DNA of 64,000 bases from Pseudomonas khorasanensis (GTDB lineage: Bacteria; Pseudomonadota; Gammaproteobacteria; Pseudomonadales; Pseudomonadaceae), in NCBI RefSeq assembly GCF_014268505.2, contig NZ_JABWQP020000001.1:248001-312000 (forward strand). The letters are read 5' to 3'. The notes below the pieces were generated by a model, which had not been told where the DNA came from, searched no databases, and saw only the letters and a list, made by a program, of their open reading frames with translations. How positions within the stretch are numbered: the stretch's first letter is position 1; each line of letters begins with the position of its first letter. A program made the position numbers and the translations under genes. Of the stretch, positions 1-9,947 are shown piece after piece.

Positions 1-962
1 TCCTCGGCGAGTCCGGCACCGGCAAGGAAGTGGTCGCGCGCAACCTGCACTACCATTCCAAGCGCCGCGATGCGCCGTTCGTGCCGGTCAACTGCGGGGC
101 GATCCCGGCGGAGTTGCTCGAAAGCGAATTGTTCGGCCATGAGAAAGGCGCATTTACCGGCGCCATCACCAGTCGTGCCGGACGTTTCGAGCTGGCCAAT
201 GGCGGCACGCTGTTCCTCGACGAAATCGGCGACATGCCTCTGCCGATGCAGGTCAAGCTGTTGCGGGTTCTCCAGGAACGCACCTTCGAGCGCGTGGGCA
301 GCAACAAAACCCAGAGCGTCGACGTGCGGATCATTGCTGCCACTCACAAGAATCTCGAAAGCATGATCGAGATCGGCAGCTTCCGCGAAGACCTCTACTA
401 CCGCCTGAACGTATTCCCGATCGAGATGGCGCCGCTGCGTGAGCGCGTCGAAGACATTCCATTGCTGATGAACGAACTGATCTCGCGCATGGAACACGAA
501 AAGCGCGGTTCGATCCGTTTCAACTCGGCAGCGATCATGTCGCTCTGCCGTCACGGCTGGCCGGGCAACGTCCGCGAGCTGGCCAATCTGGTCGAACGCA
601 TGGCGATCATGCATCCGTACGGCGTGATTGGCGTGGTCGAGTTGCCGAAGAAATTCCGCTACGTCGATGACGAAGACGAGCAATTGGTCGACAGCCTGCG
701 CAGCGATCTGGAAGAGCGTGTGGCGATCAATGGGCATACGCCGGACTTCGGCGCCAACGCGCTGCTGCCGCCGGAAGGCCTTGACCTCAAAGACTACCTT
801 GGTGGGCTTGAGCAGGGCCTGATTCAACAGGCGCTGGATGATGCCAATGGCATTGTGGCGCGGGCCGCCGAGCGTCTGCGCATTCGTCGCACCACGCTGG
901 TGGAAAAAATGCGCAAGTACGGCATGAGCCGACGTGAAGGTGATGAACAGGCGGATGATTGA
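1..962 (+). CDS. fleQ: Flagellar master regulator FleQ, 3' part
   Basis: Sigma-54-dependent activator at the top of the Pseudomonas flagellar cascade; in the family it also binds c-di-GMP and controls exopolysaccharide genes. The reading frame is open from base 3 and enters inside the AAA+ domain at Walker A (GESGTGKE). The sigma-54 contact loop GAFTGA, the Walker B-like region LFLDEIGD and a C-terminal Fis-type helix-turn-helix ([15 protein letters not shown]) follow. The N-terminal FleQ domain lies outside the window. A hairpin terminator follows the stop, then fleS. Assignment as FleQ rather than another NtrC-type activator rests on position directly before fleSR and on the sequence. Confidence 0.95.
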   Translation, partial: LGESGTGKEVVARNLHYHSKRRDAPFVPVNCGAIPAELLESELFGHEKGAFTGAITSRAGRFELANGGTLFLDEIGDMPLPMQVKLLRVLQERTFERVGSNKTQSVDVRIIAATHKNLESMIEIGSFREDLYYRLNVFPIEMAPLRERVEDIPLLMNELISRMEHEKRGSIRFNSAAIMSLCRHGWPGNVRELANLVERMAIMHPYGVIGVVELPKKFRYVDDEDEQLVDSLRSDLEERVAINGHTPDFGANALLPPEGLDLKDYLGGLEQGLIQQALDDANGIVARAAERLRIRRTTLVEKMRKYGMSRREGDEQADD

Positions 963-974
963 CGCCTGTTTTTC

Positions 975-1003
975 AACCGCTTCATTTATAAGCGGTTTTT
1001 TTT
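975..1003 (+). terminator. Rho-independent terminator after fleQ
   Basis: Perfect 8-bp stem AACCGCTT / AAGCGGTT with a 7-nt loop, followed by an uninterrupted T run. It separates fleQ from fleSR and so makes fleSR depend on its own promoter just downstream. Confidence 0.9.
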
Positions 1004-1019
1004 AGGCACGGGTATTGCT
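1004..1019 (+). promoter_or_regulatory. Sigma-54 promoter for fleSR
   Basis: AGGCACGGGTATTGCT matches the -24/-12 consensus: GG and GC dinucleotides are 10 bp apart, and GCACG and TTGC blocks are intact. It lies 54 bp before the fleS start and immediately after the fleQ terminator. FleQ plus RpoN control of fleSR is established in P. aeruginosa. Confidence 0.85.
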
Positions 1020-1072
1020 ACATCCCTCGCAACGTTCCGTTTCACTGACGGTCAGCCAAGCGAGAGAGCACA

Positions 1073-2284
1073 ATGCCCCAAGCCGCCCAGATCTCTTCTG
1101 CCTCCAATATCGTGGGGCAATCCTCATCCGTGGAGCAGGCAAGCCGTCAGGGACTCGAGCAGGCGTTTCAGCTGTTCAACCAGATGTCGAGCCAGTTGAC
1201 CGACTCCTACAGCCTGCTTGAAGCCCGAGTCACCGAGCTTAAAGGTGAGCTGGCCGTGGTCAGCGCCCAGCGCATGCAGGAACTGGCGGAAAAAGAGCGC
1301 CTGGCCAATCGGCTGCAAAATCTTCTCGACCTGTTGCCTGGTGGGGTCATCGTTATCGACGGCCACGGCCTGGTACGCGAAGCCAATCCGGCGGCTATCG
1401 ACCTGCTCGGCTCGCCACTTGAAGGCGAGCTATGGCGGCACGTGATCGCGCGCTGCTTCGCCCCGCGCGAGGATGACGGCCACGAAATCTCCTTGAAAAA
1501 TGGTCGACGCCTGTCGATTTCCACCCGCTCGCTGGACGCCGAGCCGGGGCAATTGGTGCTGCTCAACGATTTGACAGAAACCCGTCACCTGCAAGATCAA
1601 CTGGCGCGTCACGAACGGTTGTCTTCGCTGGGGCGCATGGTTGCGTCCCTAGCCCATCAAATCCGTACGCCGCTGTCCGCTGCGTTGCTGTACGCCAGCC
1701 ATTTGACTGAACAGCAACTGCCGGTCGAAACCCAGCAGCGATTCGCCGGTCGGCTCAAGGAGCGACTGCATGAACTGGAACATCAGGTGCGCGACATGCT
1801 GGTGTTCGCTCGCGGTGAATTGCCACTGACCGATCGCCTCACGCCCAATGCCTTGATGCAATCGCTGCAAGCCGCGGCACTGACCCATGTTCAGGGCCTG
1901 CCGATCCGCTGGCAGTGCGACAGTCATGCGGGTGAGTTGTTGTGCAATCGCGACACGCTGGTGGGGGCGTTGTTGAATCTGATTGAAAACGCCATTCAGG
2001 CCAGCGCCGCAGATGTGCGCCTGAAAGTGCATTGCTACACCAAAGACAACACGCTGCGCCTGTGCGTCAGCGACAGTGGCAGCGGCATCGAGCCCACCGT
2101 TTTGGCGCGCCTCGGCGAGCCGTTTTTCACCACCAAAGTCACCGGTACCGGACTTGGCCTGACCGTGGTCAAAGCAGTGGCCCGTGCGCATCAGGGCGAA
2201 TTGACCTTGCGTTCGCGGGTCGGGCGCGGCACCTGCGCGCTGGTGACTCTTCCACTGTTTTGCGCTGCACAGGGAGCTGAGTGA
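1073..2284 (+). CDS. fleS: Sensor histidine kinase FleS
   Basis: Kinase that phosphorylates FleR to switch on class III flagellar genes. The 403-residue length is usual for FleS. No membrane segment is visible, so it is cytoplasmic. Order: N-terminal coiled region, a PAS domain at about residues 80-165, a HisKA dimerisation domain with the H-box histidine in SLAHQIRTPL (His195), then a HATPase_c domain with N box NLIENAIQAS and G boxes DSGSGIEP and TGLGLTVV. The stop lies close to the fleR start, so the pair is an operon. A sigma-54 site sits 54 bp upstream. Confidence 0.95.
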   Translation: MPQAAQISSASNIVGQSSSVEQASRQGLEQAFQLFNQMSSQLTDSYSLLEARVTELKGELAVVSAQRMQELAEKERLANRLQNLLDLLPGGVIVIDGHGLVREANPAAIDLLGSPLEGELWRHVIARCFAPREDDGHEISLKNGRRLSISTRSLDAEPGQLVLLNDLTETRHLQDQLARHERLSSLGRMVASLAHQIRTPLSAALLYASHLTEQQLPVETQQRFAGRLKERLHELEHQVRDMLVFARGELPLTDRLTPNALMQSLQAAALTHVQGLPIRWQCDSHAGELLCNRDTLVGALLNLIENAIQASAADVRLKVHCYTKDNTLRLCVSDSGSGIEPTVLARLGEPFFTTKVTGTGLGLTVVKAVARAHQGELTLRSRVGRGTCALVTLPLFCAAQGAE

Positions 2285-2289
2285 TCGTC

Positions 2290-3672
2290 ATGGGCATCAA
2301 GGTGTTGCTGGTCGAGGATGACCGTTCGTTGCGCGAAGCGCTGGCCGATACGCTGCTGCTCGCCGGCCACGATTATCACGCGGTCGGCAGCGCGGAAGAA
2401 GCGCTGACGGCAGTCGCGCAAGAAGCCTTCAGTCTTGTGGTGAGCGACGTCAACATGCCGGGCATGGACGGTCATCAGTTGCTCGGCCTGCTGCGCGCGC
2501 GCCAGCCGCAATTGCCTGTGCTGCTCATGACTGCCCACGGCGCGGTCGAGCGTGCGGTCGATGCCATGCGCCAGGGCGCAGCGGATTATCTGGTCAAGCC
2601 GTTCGAGCCCAAAGCATTGCTCGATCTGGTGGCGCGGCATGCACTGGGGAGCATTGACGTCGGCGAATCTGACGGGCCGGTCGCGGTCGAACCGGCCAGT
2701 GTGCAATTGCTTGAACTGGCGGCGCGGGTCGCCCGCAGCGATTCCACCGTATTGATCTCGGGTGAGTCCGGCACCGGTAAAGAAGTGCTGGCGCGTTACA
2801 TTCACCAGCAATCGCGGCGAGCCAGCCAGCCGTTCATCGCGATCAATTGCGCGGCGATCCCCGACAACATGCTCGAAGCGACCTTGTTCGGTCACGAGAA
2901 GGGTTCGTTTACCGGCGCCATCGCCTCCCAGGCAGGAAAGTTCGAGCAGGCTGACGGCGGCACGATTCTGCTCGATGAAATCTCTGAAATGCCGTTGGGT
3001 CTGCAAGCCAAACTCCTGCGTGTGTTGCAGGAACGTGAGGTTGAGCGAGTGGGCGCGCGGAAACCGATCAGTCTGGACATCCGTGTGGTCGCGACGACTA
3101 ACCGGGATCTGGCCGGTGAAGTGGCGGCGGGGCGCTTTCGCGAGGACTTGTTCTACCGCCTGTCGGTTTTCCCCCTCGCGTGGCGTCCACTTCGTGAGCG
3201 CACTGCCGATATCCTGCCGCTGGCCGAAAAGCTGTTGGCCAAGCACGTCAATAAAATGAAGCACGCTGCCGCCAGACTTTCGACCGAGGCGCAAGCCTGC
3301 CTGACCGCGTACCCGTGGCCGGGCAATGTGCGTGAACTGGACAACGCGATTCAGCGCGCGCTGATTTTGCAGCAGGGCGGATTGATTCAGCCGCAGGATT
3401 TCTGCCTGACCGGTGCAGTGACATTTGCGCCGTTGCCGGTCGCAGCACCGGTGATCCGCGAGGTGGAAATCGAGGCGGATTCCTCCGGTGCCCTGGGCGA
3501 TGACCTGCGTCGCCGGGAGTTTCAGATGATCATCGACACCCTGCGCGCCGAGCGTGGCCGACGCAAGGAAGCGGCGGAAAAACTCGGTATCAGCCCGCGC
3601 ACCCTGCGATACAAACTGGCGCAGATGCGTGATGCCGGGATGGACGTCGAAGGTTATCTGTTCGCCACGTAA
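2290..3672 (+). CDS. fleR: Sigma-54-dependent response regulator FleR
   Basis: Partner of FleS; activates sigma-54 promoters of hook, basal-body rod and ring genes. The 460-residue protein has a receiver domain with phosphoacceptor Asp53 in SDVNMPGMDG, an AAA+ domain with [14 protein letters not shown]-type loop GSFTGAI and ILLDEISEMP, and a C-terminal Fis helix-turn-helix (AEKLGISPRTLRYKL). The ATG was chosen over a GTG 9 bases upstream because the AGGGAGC ribosome site gives 12 nt to the ATG but only 3 nt to the GTG. The GSFTGA variant in the loop keeps the phenylalanine and threonine that touch sigma-54. Confidence 0.95.
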   Translation: MGIKVLLVEDDRSLREALADTLLLAGHDYHAVGSAEEALTAVAQEAFSLVVSDVNMPGMDGHQLLGLLRARQPQLPVLLMTAHGAVERAVDAMRQGAADYLVKPFEPKALLDLVARHALGSIDVGESDGPVAVEPASVQLLELAARVARSDSTVLISGESGTGKEVLARYIHQQSRRASQPFIAINCAAIPDNMLEATLFGHEKGSFTGAIASQAGKFEQADGGTILLDEISEMPLGLQAKLLRVLQEREVERVGARKPISLDIRVVATTNRDLAGEVAAGRFREDLFYRLSVFPLAWRPLRERTADILPLAEKLLAKHVNKMKHAAARLSTEAQACLTAYPWPGNVRELDNAIQRALILQQGGLIQPQDFCLTGAVTFAPLPVAAPVIREVEIEADSSGALGDDLRRREFQMIIDTLRAERGRRKEAAEKLGISPRTLRYKLAQMRDAGMDVEGYLFAT

Positions 3673-3721
3673 TCGGTGGCGCCATCAACCAGGAACGTTT
3701 TCTGAAGGGGTGCCCATGAGC

Positions 3722-3737
3722 TGGCACCCTTGTTGCT
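3722..3737 (+). promoter_or_regulatory. Sigma-54 promoter for fliE operon
   Basis: TGGCACCCTTGTTGCT, a near-perfect -24/-12 element with TGGCAC and TTGCT correctly spaced. It sits 61 bp before fliE, between fleR and the long fliEFGHIJ run, as expected for a FleR- or FleQ-dependent class of promoter. Confidence 0.9.
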
Positions 3738-3798
3738 AATACCTGTGTACCCGCCGAGTGAGTGTCAAAAAATTGCGGGCCGCCCAAGAGAGTAGACC

Positions 3799-4128
3799 AT
3801 GAGCCAAGGTATTGAATTTAATCGATTGATGATGGACATGCAGGCCATGAAAGTGGATGCCATGTCGTCGCGTAAATCGGCTACCGCTGTCCCTGAAATG
3901 GCGGGCAGCAGCTTTTCCGACATGCTCGGTCAGGCGATCAATAAAGTCAGCGATACCCAACAGGCCTCGTCTCAATTGGCCAACGCATTCGAAATCGGCA
4001 AGAGCGGCGTCGATCTGACTGACGTCATGATCGCCTCGCAAAAAGCGAGCGTGTCATTCCAGGCGCTGACCCAGGTGCGCAACAAACTGGTTCAGGCTTA
4101 CCAAGACATCATGCAGATGCCGGTTTAA
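3799..4128 (+). CDS. fliE: Flagellar hook-basal body protein FliE
   Basis: Small rod-joining protein linking the MS ring to the proximal rod; exported by the flagellar type III apparatus. The 109-residue length fits the family. The conserved C-terminal part reads [19 protein letters not shown] followed by a helix ending in a [13 protein letters not shown] tail, the usual FliE end. First gene of the fliEFGHIJ run, with fliF 14 bp downstream. A sigma-54 site is directly upstream. Confidence 0.95.
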   Translation: MSQGIEFNRLMMDMQAMKVDAMSSRKSATAVPEMAGSSFSDMLGQAINKVSDTQQASSQLANAFEIGKSGVDLTDVMIASQKASVSFQALTQVRNKLVQAYQDIMQMPV

Positions 4129-4142
4129 GGGCGAAATAAGTC

Positions 4143-5930
4143 ATGGCAGAAGCAGTCGCTGATAACGTTCCGGCCAAGGCCACCCCGATCGACGGCAAAC
4201 CGCCGCTGTTCGGCCTGTCCTTTCTGGAAAACCTTTCCCAGATGACCGTGCTGCGTCAGGTCGGCCTGTTGGTCGGTCTGGCGGCGAGCGTGGCGATTGG
4301 CTTTGCCGTGGTGCTGTGGTCGCAGCAGCCGGATTATCGTCCACTGTACGGCAGCCTTGCCGGCATGGATGCCAAACAGGTCATGGAAACCCTGGCCGCC
4401 GCCGACATCCCTTACAACGTTGAACCCAACTCCGGTGCCTTGCTGGTCAAGGCCGACGATCTGTCCCGTGCGCGGATGAAACTCGCGGCCGCTGGTGTCA
4501 CTCCCAGCGACGGCAACATCGGTTTCGAAATCCTCGACAAGGAACAGGGTCTGGGCACCAGCCAGTTCATGGAAGCGACCCGTTATCGTCGCGGCCTCGA
4601 AGGCGAACTGGCGCGGACCATCTCCAGCCTGAACAACGTCAAGGGCGCCCGCGTGCACCTGGCGATTCCGAAGAGTTCGGTGTTCGTCCGCGACGAGCGC
4701 AAGCCGAGCGCTTCGGTACTGGTCGAGCTGTACAGTGGGCGTTCGCTGGAGCCGGGTCAGGTGGTGGCGATCATCAATCTGGTGGCAACCTCCGTTCCCG
4801 AGCTGAGCAAGTCGCAGATCACCGTCGTGGATCAGAAGGGCAATCTGCTCTCCGATCAGGCGGAAAACTCCGAAATGACCATGGCCGGCAAGCAGTTCGA
4901 TTACAGCCGCCGCATGGAAAGCATGCTCACCCAACGCGTGCACAATATTCTGCAACCGGTGCTGGGCAACGATCGTTACAAGGCTGAAGTGTCGGCCGAT
5001 GTCGATTTCAGCGCCGTCGAGTCGACCGCCGAGCAATTCAACCCGGATCAGCCGGCGTTGCGCAGCGAGCAGTCGGTCAACGAACAACGCACCGCCAGCA
5101 ACGGTCCGCAAGGTGTGCCGGGTGCCCTGAGCAATCAGCCGCCAGCGCCTGCCTCGGCACCGCAAACCACCGGTGGCGCGCAAGCTGCAGCCGGGATGAT
5201 CCAGCCGGGCCAGCCCTTGGTTGATGCCAACGGTCAGCAGATCATGGACCCGGCCACCGGCCAGCCGATGCTCGCCCCGTATCCGGCGGACAAGCGTCAA
5301 CAATCCACCAAGAACTTCGAACTCGACCGTTCGATCAGCCACACCAAACAGCAGCAGGGCCGTCTCAATCGCCTGTCGGTGTCGGTCGTGGTTGATGATC
5401 AGGTCAAGGTCAATGCGGCCAACGGTGAAACTACCCGTGCGCCGTGGACCGCCGACGAATTGGCGCGCTTCACTCGCCTGGTGCAGGACGCTGTCGGTTT
5501 TGACGCCAGCCGTGGCGACAGCGTCAGCGTGATCAACATGCCGTTCTCCACCGAGCGCGGTGAAGTGATTGCCGATATTCCGTTCTACTCCCAGCCATGG
5601 TTCTGGGACATCGTCAAACAAGTGCTGGGTGTGCTGTTCATTCTCGTGCTGGTGTTTGGTGTGCTGCGTCCGGTGCTCAACAACATCACCGGTGGCGGCA
5701 AAGGCAAGGAGCTGGCCGGTCTGGGCAGCGACGTGGAACTCGGTGGCATGGGCGGCCTGGACGGCGAACTGGCCAACGACCGCGTAAGCCTCGGTGGTCC
5801 GCAGAGCATTCTGTTGCCGAGCCCGAGCGAGGGTTATGACGCGCAACTGAATGCAATCAAGAGTCTGGTAGCTGAAGACCCGGGTCGCGTGGCTCAGGTC
5901 GTGAAAGAGTGGATTAACGCAGATGAGTGA
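4143..5930 (+). CDS. fliF: MS-ring protein FliF
   Basis: Inner-membrane ring on which rod, C-ring and export gate assemble. 595 residues. Membrane helices lie near residues 40-60 (VGLLVGLAASVAIGFAVVLW) and near 490-510 (VLGVLFILVLVFGVL). Between them are the periplasmic YscJ/FliF ring-building modules and a Pro/Ala/Gln-rich insert near residues 315-380, the usual variable loop. The C-terminal cytoplasmic tail ending in VVKEWINADE binds FliG. It overlaps fliG by 8 bp, so the two are likely translationally coupled. Confidence 0.97.
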   Translation: MAEAVADNVPAKATPIDGKPPLFGLSFLENLSQMTVLRQVGLLVGLAASVAIGFAVVLWSQQPDYRPLYGSLAGMDAKQVMETLAAADIPYNVEPNSGALLVKADDLSRARMKLAAAGVTPSDGNIGFEILDKEQGLGTSQFMEATRYRRGLEGELARTISSLNNVKGARVHLAIPKSSVFVRDERKPSASVLVELYSGRSLEPGQVVAIINLVATSVPELSKSQITVVDQKGNLLSDQAENSEMTMAGKQFDYSRRMESMLTQRVHNILQPVLGNDRYKAEVSADVDFSAVESTAEQFNPDQPALRSEQSVNEQRTASNGPQGVPGALSNQPPAPASAPQTTGGAQAAAGMIQPGQPLVDANGQQIMDPATGQPMLAPYPADKRQQSTKNFELDRSISHTKQQQGRLNRLSVSVVVDDQVKVNAANGETTRAPWTADELARFTRLVQDAVGFDASRGDSVSVINMPFSTERGEVIADIPFYSQPWFWDIVKQVLGVLFILVLVFGVLRPVLNNITGGGKGKELAGLGSDVELGGMGGLDGELANDRVSLGGPQSILLPSPSEGYDAQLNAIKSLVAEDPGRVAQVVKEWINADE

Positions 5931-6942
5931 TAACCGAGCCGCCGCCGTCAAACTGACCAAGGTCGACAAAGCCGCGATTCTGCTGCTGTCCCTGGGTTCG
6001 ACCGATGCTGCGCAAGTGCTGCGCCACATGGGCCCCAAAGAGGTTCAGCGCGTTGGCGTGGCCATGGCGCAAATGGGCAACGTCCACCGCGAGCAGGTCG
6101 AGCAGGTGATGAGCGAGTTCGTCGACATCGTCGGCGACCAGACCAGCCTTGGTGTCGGTTCCGACGACTACGTGCGCAAAATGCTCACTCAGGCCCTGGG
6201 CGAAGACAAGGCTAACGGCCTCATCGACCGCATCCTGCTGGGGGGTAACACCAGCGGCCTCGACAGCCTGAAATGGATGGAGCCGCGCGCAGTGGCCGAC
6301 GTCATCCGTTACGAACACCCGCAGATTCAGGCGATCGTGGTGGCGTACCTCGACCCGGATCAGGCCGGTGAAGTGCTCGGCAACTTCGACCACAAAGTGC
6401 GTCTGGACATCATTCTGCGCGTTTCGTCGTTGAACACCGTGCAACCGGCAGCACTGAAAGAACTCAACCAGATTCTCGAGAAGCAGTTCTCCGGCAACTC
6501 GAATGCCTCGCGTACCACCCTGGGTGGCATCAAGCGTGCGGCCGACATCATGAACTTCCTCGACAGCTCGATCGAAGGCCAGCTCATGGACTCGATCCGC
6601 GAAGTCGACGAAGACCTGTCCGGTCAGATCGAAGACCTCATGTTCGTGTTCAACAACCTCGCCGACGTCGACGACCGTGGCATCCAGGCGCTGTTGCGCG
6701 AAGTGTCTTCCGACGTGCTGGTACTGGCCCTCAAGGGTTCGGACGAAGGCGTCAAAGAGAAGATCTTCAAGAACATGTCCAAGCGTGCTGCCGAACTGTT
6801 GCGCGACGATCTGGAGGCCAAAGGCCCGGTGCGCGTCAGCGACGTCGAAACCGCACAGAAGGAAATCCTCACCATTGCCCGTCGTATGGCCGAAGCCGGC
6901 GAAATCGTGCTCGGTGGCAAGGGCGGCGAGGAAATGATCTAA
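5923..6942 (+). CDS. fliG: Motor switch protein FliG
   Basis: Rotor protein of the C-ring that meets the stators and binds FliM and FliF. The 339-residue length is typical. Armadillo-like N, middle and C domains are present; the middle domain carries the EHPQ signature (RYEHPQIQAIVVAYL), and the C domain holds charged torque helices (DDRGIQALLREVSSDVLVLALKG). Two stator systems are expected to act on it, MotAB (outside this window) and MotCD (encoded here). Overlaps fliF, and fliH starts 4 bp after its stop. Confidence 0.97.
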   Translation: MSDNRAAAVKLTKVDKAAILLLSLGSTDAAQVLRHMGPKEVQRVGVAMAQMGNVHREQVEQVMSEFVDIVGDQTSLGVGSDDYVRKMLTQALGEDKANGLIDRILLGGNTSGLDSLKWMEPRAVADVIRYEHPQIQAIVVAYLDPDQAGEVLGNFDHKVRLDIILRVSSLNTVQPAALKELNQILEKQFSGNSNASRTTLGGIKRAADIMNFLDSSIEGQLMDSIREVDEDLSGQIEDLMFVFNNLADVDDRGIQALLREVSSDVLVLALKGSDEGVKEKIFKNMSKRAAELLRDDLEAKGPVRVSDVETAQKEILTIARRMAEAGEIVLGGKGGEEMI

Positions 6943-6946
6943 GCCC

Positions 6947-7753
6947 ATGGATAAGCCTGACGAGTCTGTGACGGATCTGATCCGCGCCCGCGATGTTCGC
7001 GGCTTCGAATCCTGGGCGCTGCCCAGCTTCGACCCGCCCAAACCCGAGCCTGAGCCGGAACCTGAGCCCGAACCGCCGGAAATGGAAGAAGTGCCGCTGG
7101 AAGAAGTCCAGCCACTGACCCTGGAAGAGCTCGAAAGCATCCGTCAGGAGGCTTACAACGAGGGCTTCGCCATTGGCGAAAAAGAAGGCTTTCACAGCAC
7201 CACGCTAAAGGTGCGTCAGGAAGCTGAAGCAGCGCTGGCGGCGAAAATCGCCAGCCTCGAACTGCTGATGGCCAACCTGTTCGAGCCGATCGCCGAGCAA
7301 GACACACAGATTGAAAAATCCTTGGTCGACCTTGTGCAGCACATCACCAAACAGGTGATCAAGCGCGAGCTGGCTATCGATTCGACGCAGATCGAACACG
7401 TCATGCGCGACGCCCTCAAGCTATTGCCGCTGGGCGTGGAAAACGTGCGCCTGTACGTCAATCCGCAGGACTTCGCCCAGGTCAAAGCCCTGCGCGAACG
7501 CCATGAAGAAACCTGGCGCATCGTCGAAGACGAGTCGCTGTTGCCGGGCGGTTGCCGGGTTGAAACCGAGCACAGTCGCATCGACGCCAGCGTTGAATCG
7601 CGGGTGACGCAAGTCATGGCGAAACTGTTTGACCAGTTGCACGAGCAAGCCCTGCACCCGGCAGCGCCAGACTTGAGTCTGGACATCCCCGAAGACACCC
7701 CTTCGGCTGTCGACCCTGACGAGCCGCGCGCGGACAACCCCGATGCGCCTTGA
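6947..7753 (+). CDS. fliH: Flagellar export regulator FliH
   Basis: Stator-like subunit of the flagellar export ATPase; binds FliI and tethers it to the C-ring. 268 residues. Near residues 27-45 there is a striking proline-glutamate run of PEPE repeats (codons around 7041-7080), then a long helical region and the conserved FliH C-terminal domain ([17 protein letters not shown], then [15 protein letters not shown]). The acidic Pro-rich N-terminus is common in Pseudomonas FliH. The 3' end overlaps fliI by 11 bp. Confidence 0.94.
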   Translation: MDKPDESVTDLIRARDVRGFESWALPSFDPPKPEPEPEPEPEPPEMEEVPLEEVQPLTLEELESIRQEAYNEGFAIGEKEGFHSTTLKVRQEAEAALAAKIASLELLMANLFEPIAEQDTQIEKSLVDLVQHITKQVIKRELAIDSTQIEHVMRDALKLLPLGVENVRLYVNPQDFAQVKALRERHEETWRIVEDESLLPGGCRVETEHSRIDASVESRVTQVMAKLFDQLHEQALHPAAPDLSLDIPEDTPSAVDPDEPRADNPDAP

Positions 7754-9101
7754 ACGCACCAGTTTCGCCAAGCGTCTGGGCAGTTATGCCGAGGCGACCG
7801 AGATTGCCGGTGCGCCGATCCTTGAAGGTCGGCTGCTGCGCATGGTCGGTCTGACCCTGGAAGCCGAAGGCCTGCGCGCCGCCATGGGCACCCGCTGCAT
7901 GGTGATAAATGACGACAGCTACCACCCGTCCCAGGTGGAAGCGGAGGTCATGGGTTTTTCCGGCAGCAAGGTTTTTCTGATGCCGGTCGGCAGTGTCGCC
8001 GGCATCGCCCCCGGCGCCCGCGTGGTGCCTTTGGCCGATACCGGTCGTTTGCCGATGGGCATGAGCATGCTCGGCCGTGTACTCGACGGCGCCGGCCGCG
8101 CGCTGGATGGCAAGGGCGGCATGAAGGCCGAAGACTGGGTGCCGATGGATGGCCCGACGATCAACCCGCTCAACCGTGACCCGATCAGCGTTCCGCTGGA
8201 CGTCGGCATCCGTTGCATCAACGGTCTGCTGACGGTCGGCCGTGGCCAGCGTCTGGGTCTTTTCGCCGGTACCGGTGTCGGTAAATCCGTGCTGTTGGGC
8301 ATGATGACCCGCTTCACCGAGGCCGACATTATCGTCGTCGGCCTGATCGGTGAGCGCGGTCGTGAAGTTAAAGAATTCATCGAGCACATTCTTGGCGAAG
8401 AAGGCCTCAAGCGTTCGGTGGTGGTTGCCTCGCCAGCGGACGATGCGCCGCTGATGCGTATGCGCGCGGCGATGTATTGCACGCGCATCGCCGAGTATTT
8501 CCGCGACAAGGGCAAGAACGTTCTGCTGCTAATGGATTCGCTGACCCGTTTCGCCCAGGCCCAGCGGGAAATCGCTCTGGCCATCGGCGAACCGCCAGCG
8601 ACCAAAGGCTATCCGCCATCGGTATTCGCCAAACTGCCGAAACTGGTGGAGCGCGCCGGAAATGCGGAGAAGGGTGGCGGCTCGATCACGGCGTTCTACA
8701 CCGTATTGTCTGAAGGCGATGACCAGCAGGACCCGATCGCGGACTCGGCGCGAGGCGTACTTGACGGTCACATCGTGCTGTCGCGGCGTTTGGCCGAAGA
8801 AGGTCACTATCCAGCCATCGACATCGAAGCCTCGATCAGCCGGGTGATGCCGGCCGTGGTCTCGGCGGAGCACATGCAGCGCGCGCAGTATTTCAAGCAG
8901 TTGTGGTCGCGCTATCAGCAGAGCCGCGACCTGATCAGCGTCGGCGCCTACGTCGCCGGGGGCGATCGCGAGACCGATCTGGCGATTTCCCTGCAGCCGC
9001 AATTGGTCCGCTATCAGCGTCAGGGCCTCAACGACAAAATCAACATGGGTGAAAGCCAGGCCTATCTCGAAACCCTGTTCGCCCCTGCGGCGGGCGGGTA
9101 A
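7743..9101 (+). CDS. fliI: Flagellum-specific ATPase FliI
   Basis: Hexameric ATPase of flagellar type III export, related to the F1 beta subunit. 452 residues. Walker A is GTGVGKS at residues 176-182 with Lys181; Walker B lies in [20 protein letters not shown], which is also the ATP synthase alpha/beta signature region. The C-terminal helical domain docks FliJ. Overlaps fliH and is followed 6 bp later by fliJ, the standard trio. Confidence 0.97.
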   Translation: MRLERTSFAKRLGSYAEATEIAGAPILEGRLLRMVGLTLEAEGLRAAMGTRCMVINDDSYHPSQVEAEVMGFSGSKVFLMPVGSVAGIAPGARVVPLADTGRLPMGMSMLGRVLDGAGRALDGKGGMKAEDWVPMDGPTINPLNRDPISVPLDVGIRCINGLLTVGRGQRLGLFAGTGVGKSVLLGMMTRFTEADIIVVGLIGERGREVKEFIEHILGEEGLKRSVVVASPADDAPLMRMRAAMYCTRIAEYFRDKGKNVLLLMDSLTRFAQAQREIALAIGEPPATKGYPPSVFAKLPKLVERAGNAEKGGGSITAFYTVLSEGDDQQDPIADSARGVLDGHIVLSRRLAEEGHYPAIDIEASISRVMPAVVSAEHMQRAQYFKQLWSRYQQSRDLISVGAYVAGGDRETDLAISLQPQLVRYQRQGLNDKINMGESQAYLETLFAPAAGG

Positions 9102-9107
9102 CCGGCC

Positions 9108-9557
9108 ATGGCCGTCAGCCGCGCCGCGCGCCTGGCACCGGTGGTGGACATGGCCGAAAAGGCCGAAAAAACCGCCGTCCAGCGCCTTGCCTACTTCCAG
9201 GGCCAGGTCAAAGTTGCGGAAAGCAAACTGGCCGACCTTAACGCATTTCGTCTGGATTACTCGCAGCAATGGATCGTGCGCGGCAGCACCGGCGTGACCG
9301 GGCAGTGGCTGCTCGGTTTTCAGGGCTTTCTGGCGCAACTCGACACCGCCGTCGATCAGCAGCGCCAGAGCCTGGTCTGGCACCAGAACAATCTCGACAA
9401 GGCGCGTGATGAATGGCAACAGGCGTTCGCCCGGGTCGAAGGCTTGCGCAAACTGGTCCAGCGCTATCGCGACGAGGCGCAACGCCTTGAAGACAAACGC
9501 GAGCAGAAGCTGCTGGATGAATTGTCGCAGCGCTTGCCACGGCGTGATGCCTTTTGA
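9108..9557 (+). CDS. fliJ: Flagellar export chaperone FliJ
   Basis: Coiled-coil protein that sits in the centre of the FliI hexamer and promotes use of the proton gradient for export. 149 residues, almost wholly helical and charged. FliJ proteins are poorly conserved; length, coiled coil (KLVQRYRDEAQRLEDKREQK) and position right after fliI support the call. Last gene of the fliE run; a 79-bp gap separates it from hsbA. Confidence 0.92.
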   Translation: MAVSRAARLAPVVDMAEKAEKTAVQRLAYFQGQVKVAESKLADLNAFRLDYSQQWIVRGSTGVTGQWLLGFQGFLAQLDTAVDQQRQSLVWHQNNLDKARDEWQQAFARVEGLRKLVQRYRDEAQRLEDKREQKLLDELSQRLPRRDAF

Positions 9558-9636
9558 TCTGGCTTTCCAACCTTGCCCCAACCCTATCCAGATGCTAAAC
9601 CTTGTACAGGTTCGTCAATGACAAGGAAGCCAGTCA

Positions 9637-9942
9637 ATGTCAGTCGTTACAGAAGTCTCACCCGATGGTCAAAAGCTGACGATCTCGATTAAAGGTCGCT
9701 TCGATTTTGGTCGCCATCAGGAATTTCGCGAGTCCTATGAAAGGCTCAATAAGAAGCCCCAATCCATCGTGGTCGATCTGAAAGAAGCCACCTACCTCGA
9801 CAGCTCGGCGCTGGGCATGCTGCTCCTGCTGCGCGATCACGCGGGCGGCGACGATTCCGATATTCGTGTTGTCAACAGCAGTTCCGATGTGAAGAAAATC
9901 CTCGCGATTTCCAACTTCGACAAACTGTTCGACATCAGTTGA
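9637..9942 (+). CDS. hsbA: Anti-sigma factor antagonist HsbA (STAS domain)
   Basis: STAS-domain protein of the HptB branch of the Gac/Rsm network. In P. aeruginosa HsbA is phosphorylated or dephosphorylated by HsbR and binds either FlgM, which frees FliA, or the cyclase HsbD, so it switches between swimming and biofilm. This 101-residue protein keeps the phosphoserine in TYLDSSALGML; Ser56 matches the known site. It precedes hsbR by only 5 bp. The location inside the flagellar cluster fits its FlgM role. Confidence 0.9.
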   Translation: MSVVTEVSPDGQKLTISIKGRFDFGRHQEFRESYERLNKKPQSIVVDLKEATYLDSSALGMLLLLRDHAGGDDSDIRVVNSSSDVKKILAISNFDKLFDIS

Positions 9943-9947
9943 CGCCC

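Noticed and set aside
4125..6038. 637-codon open frame antisense to fliF
   Set aside because: It mirrors the codon pattern of fliF (high GC third positions), has no family features and ends at fliF borders; an antisense shadow.
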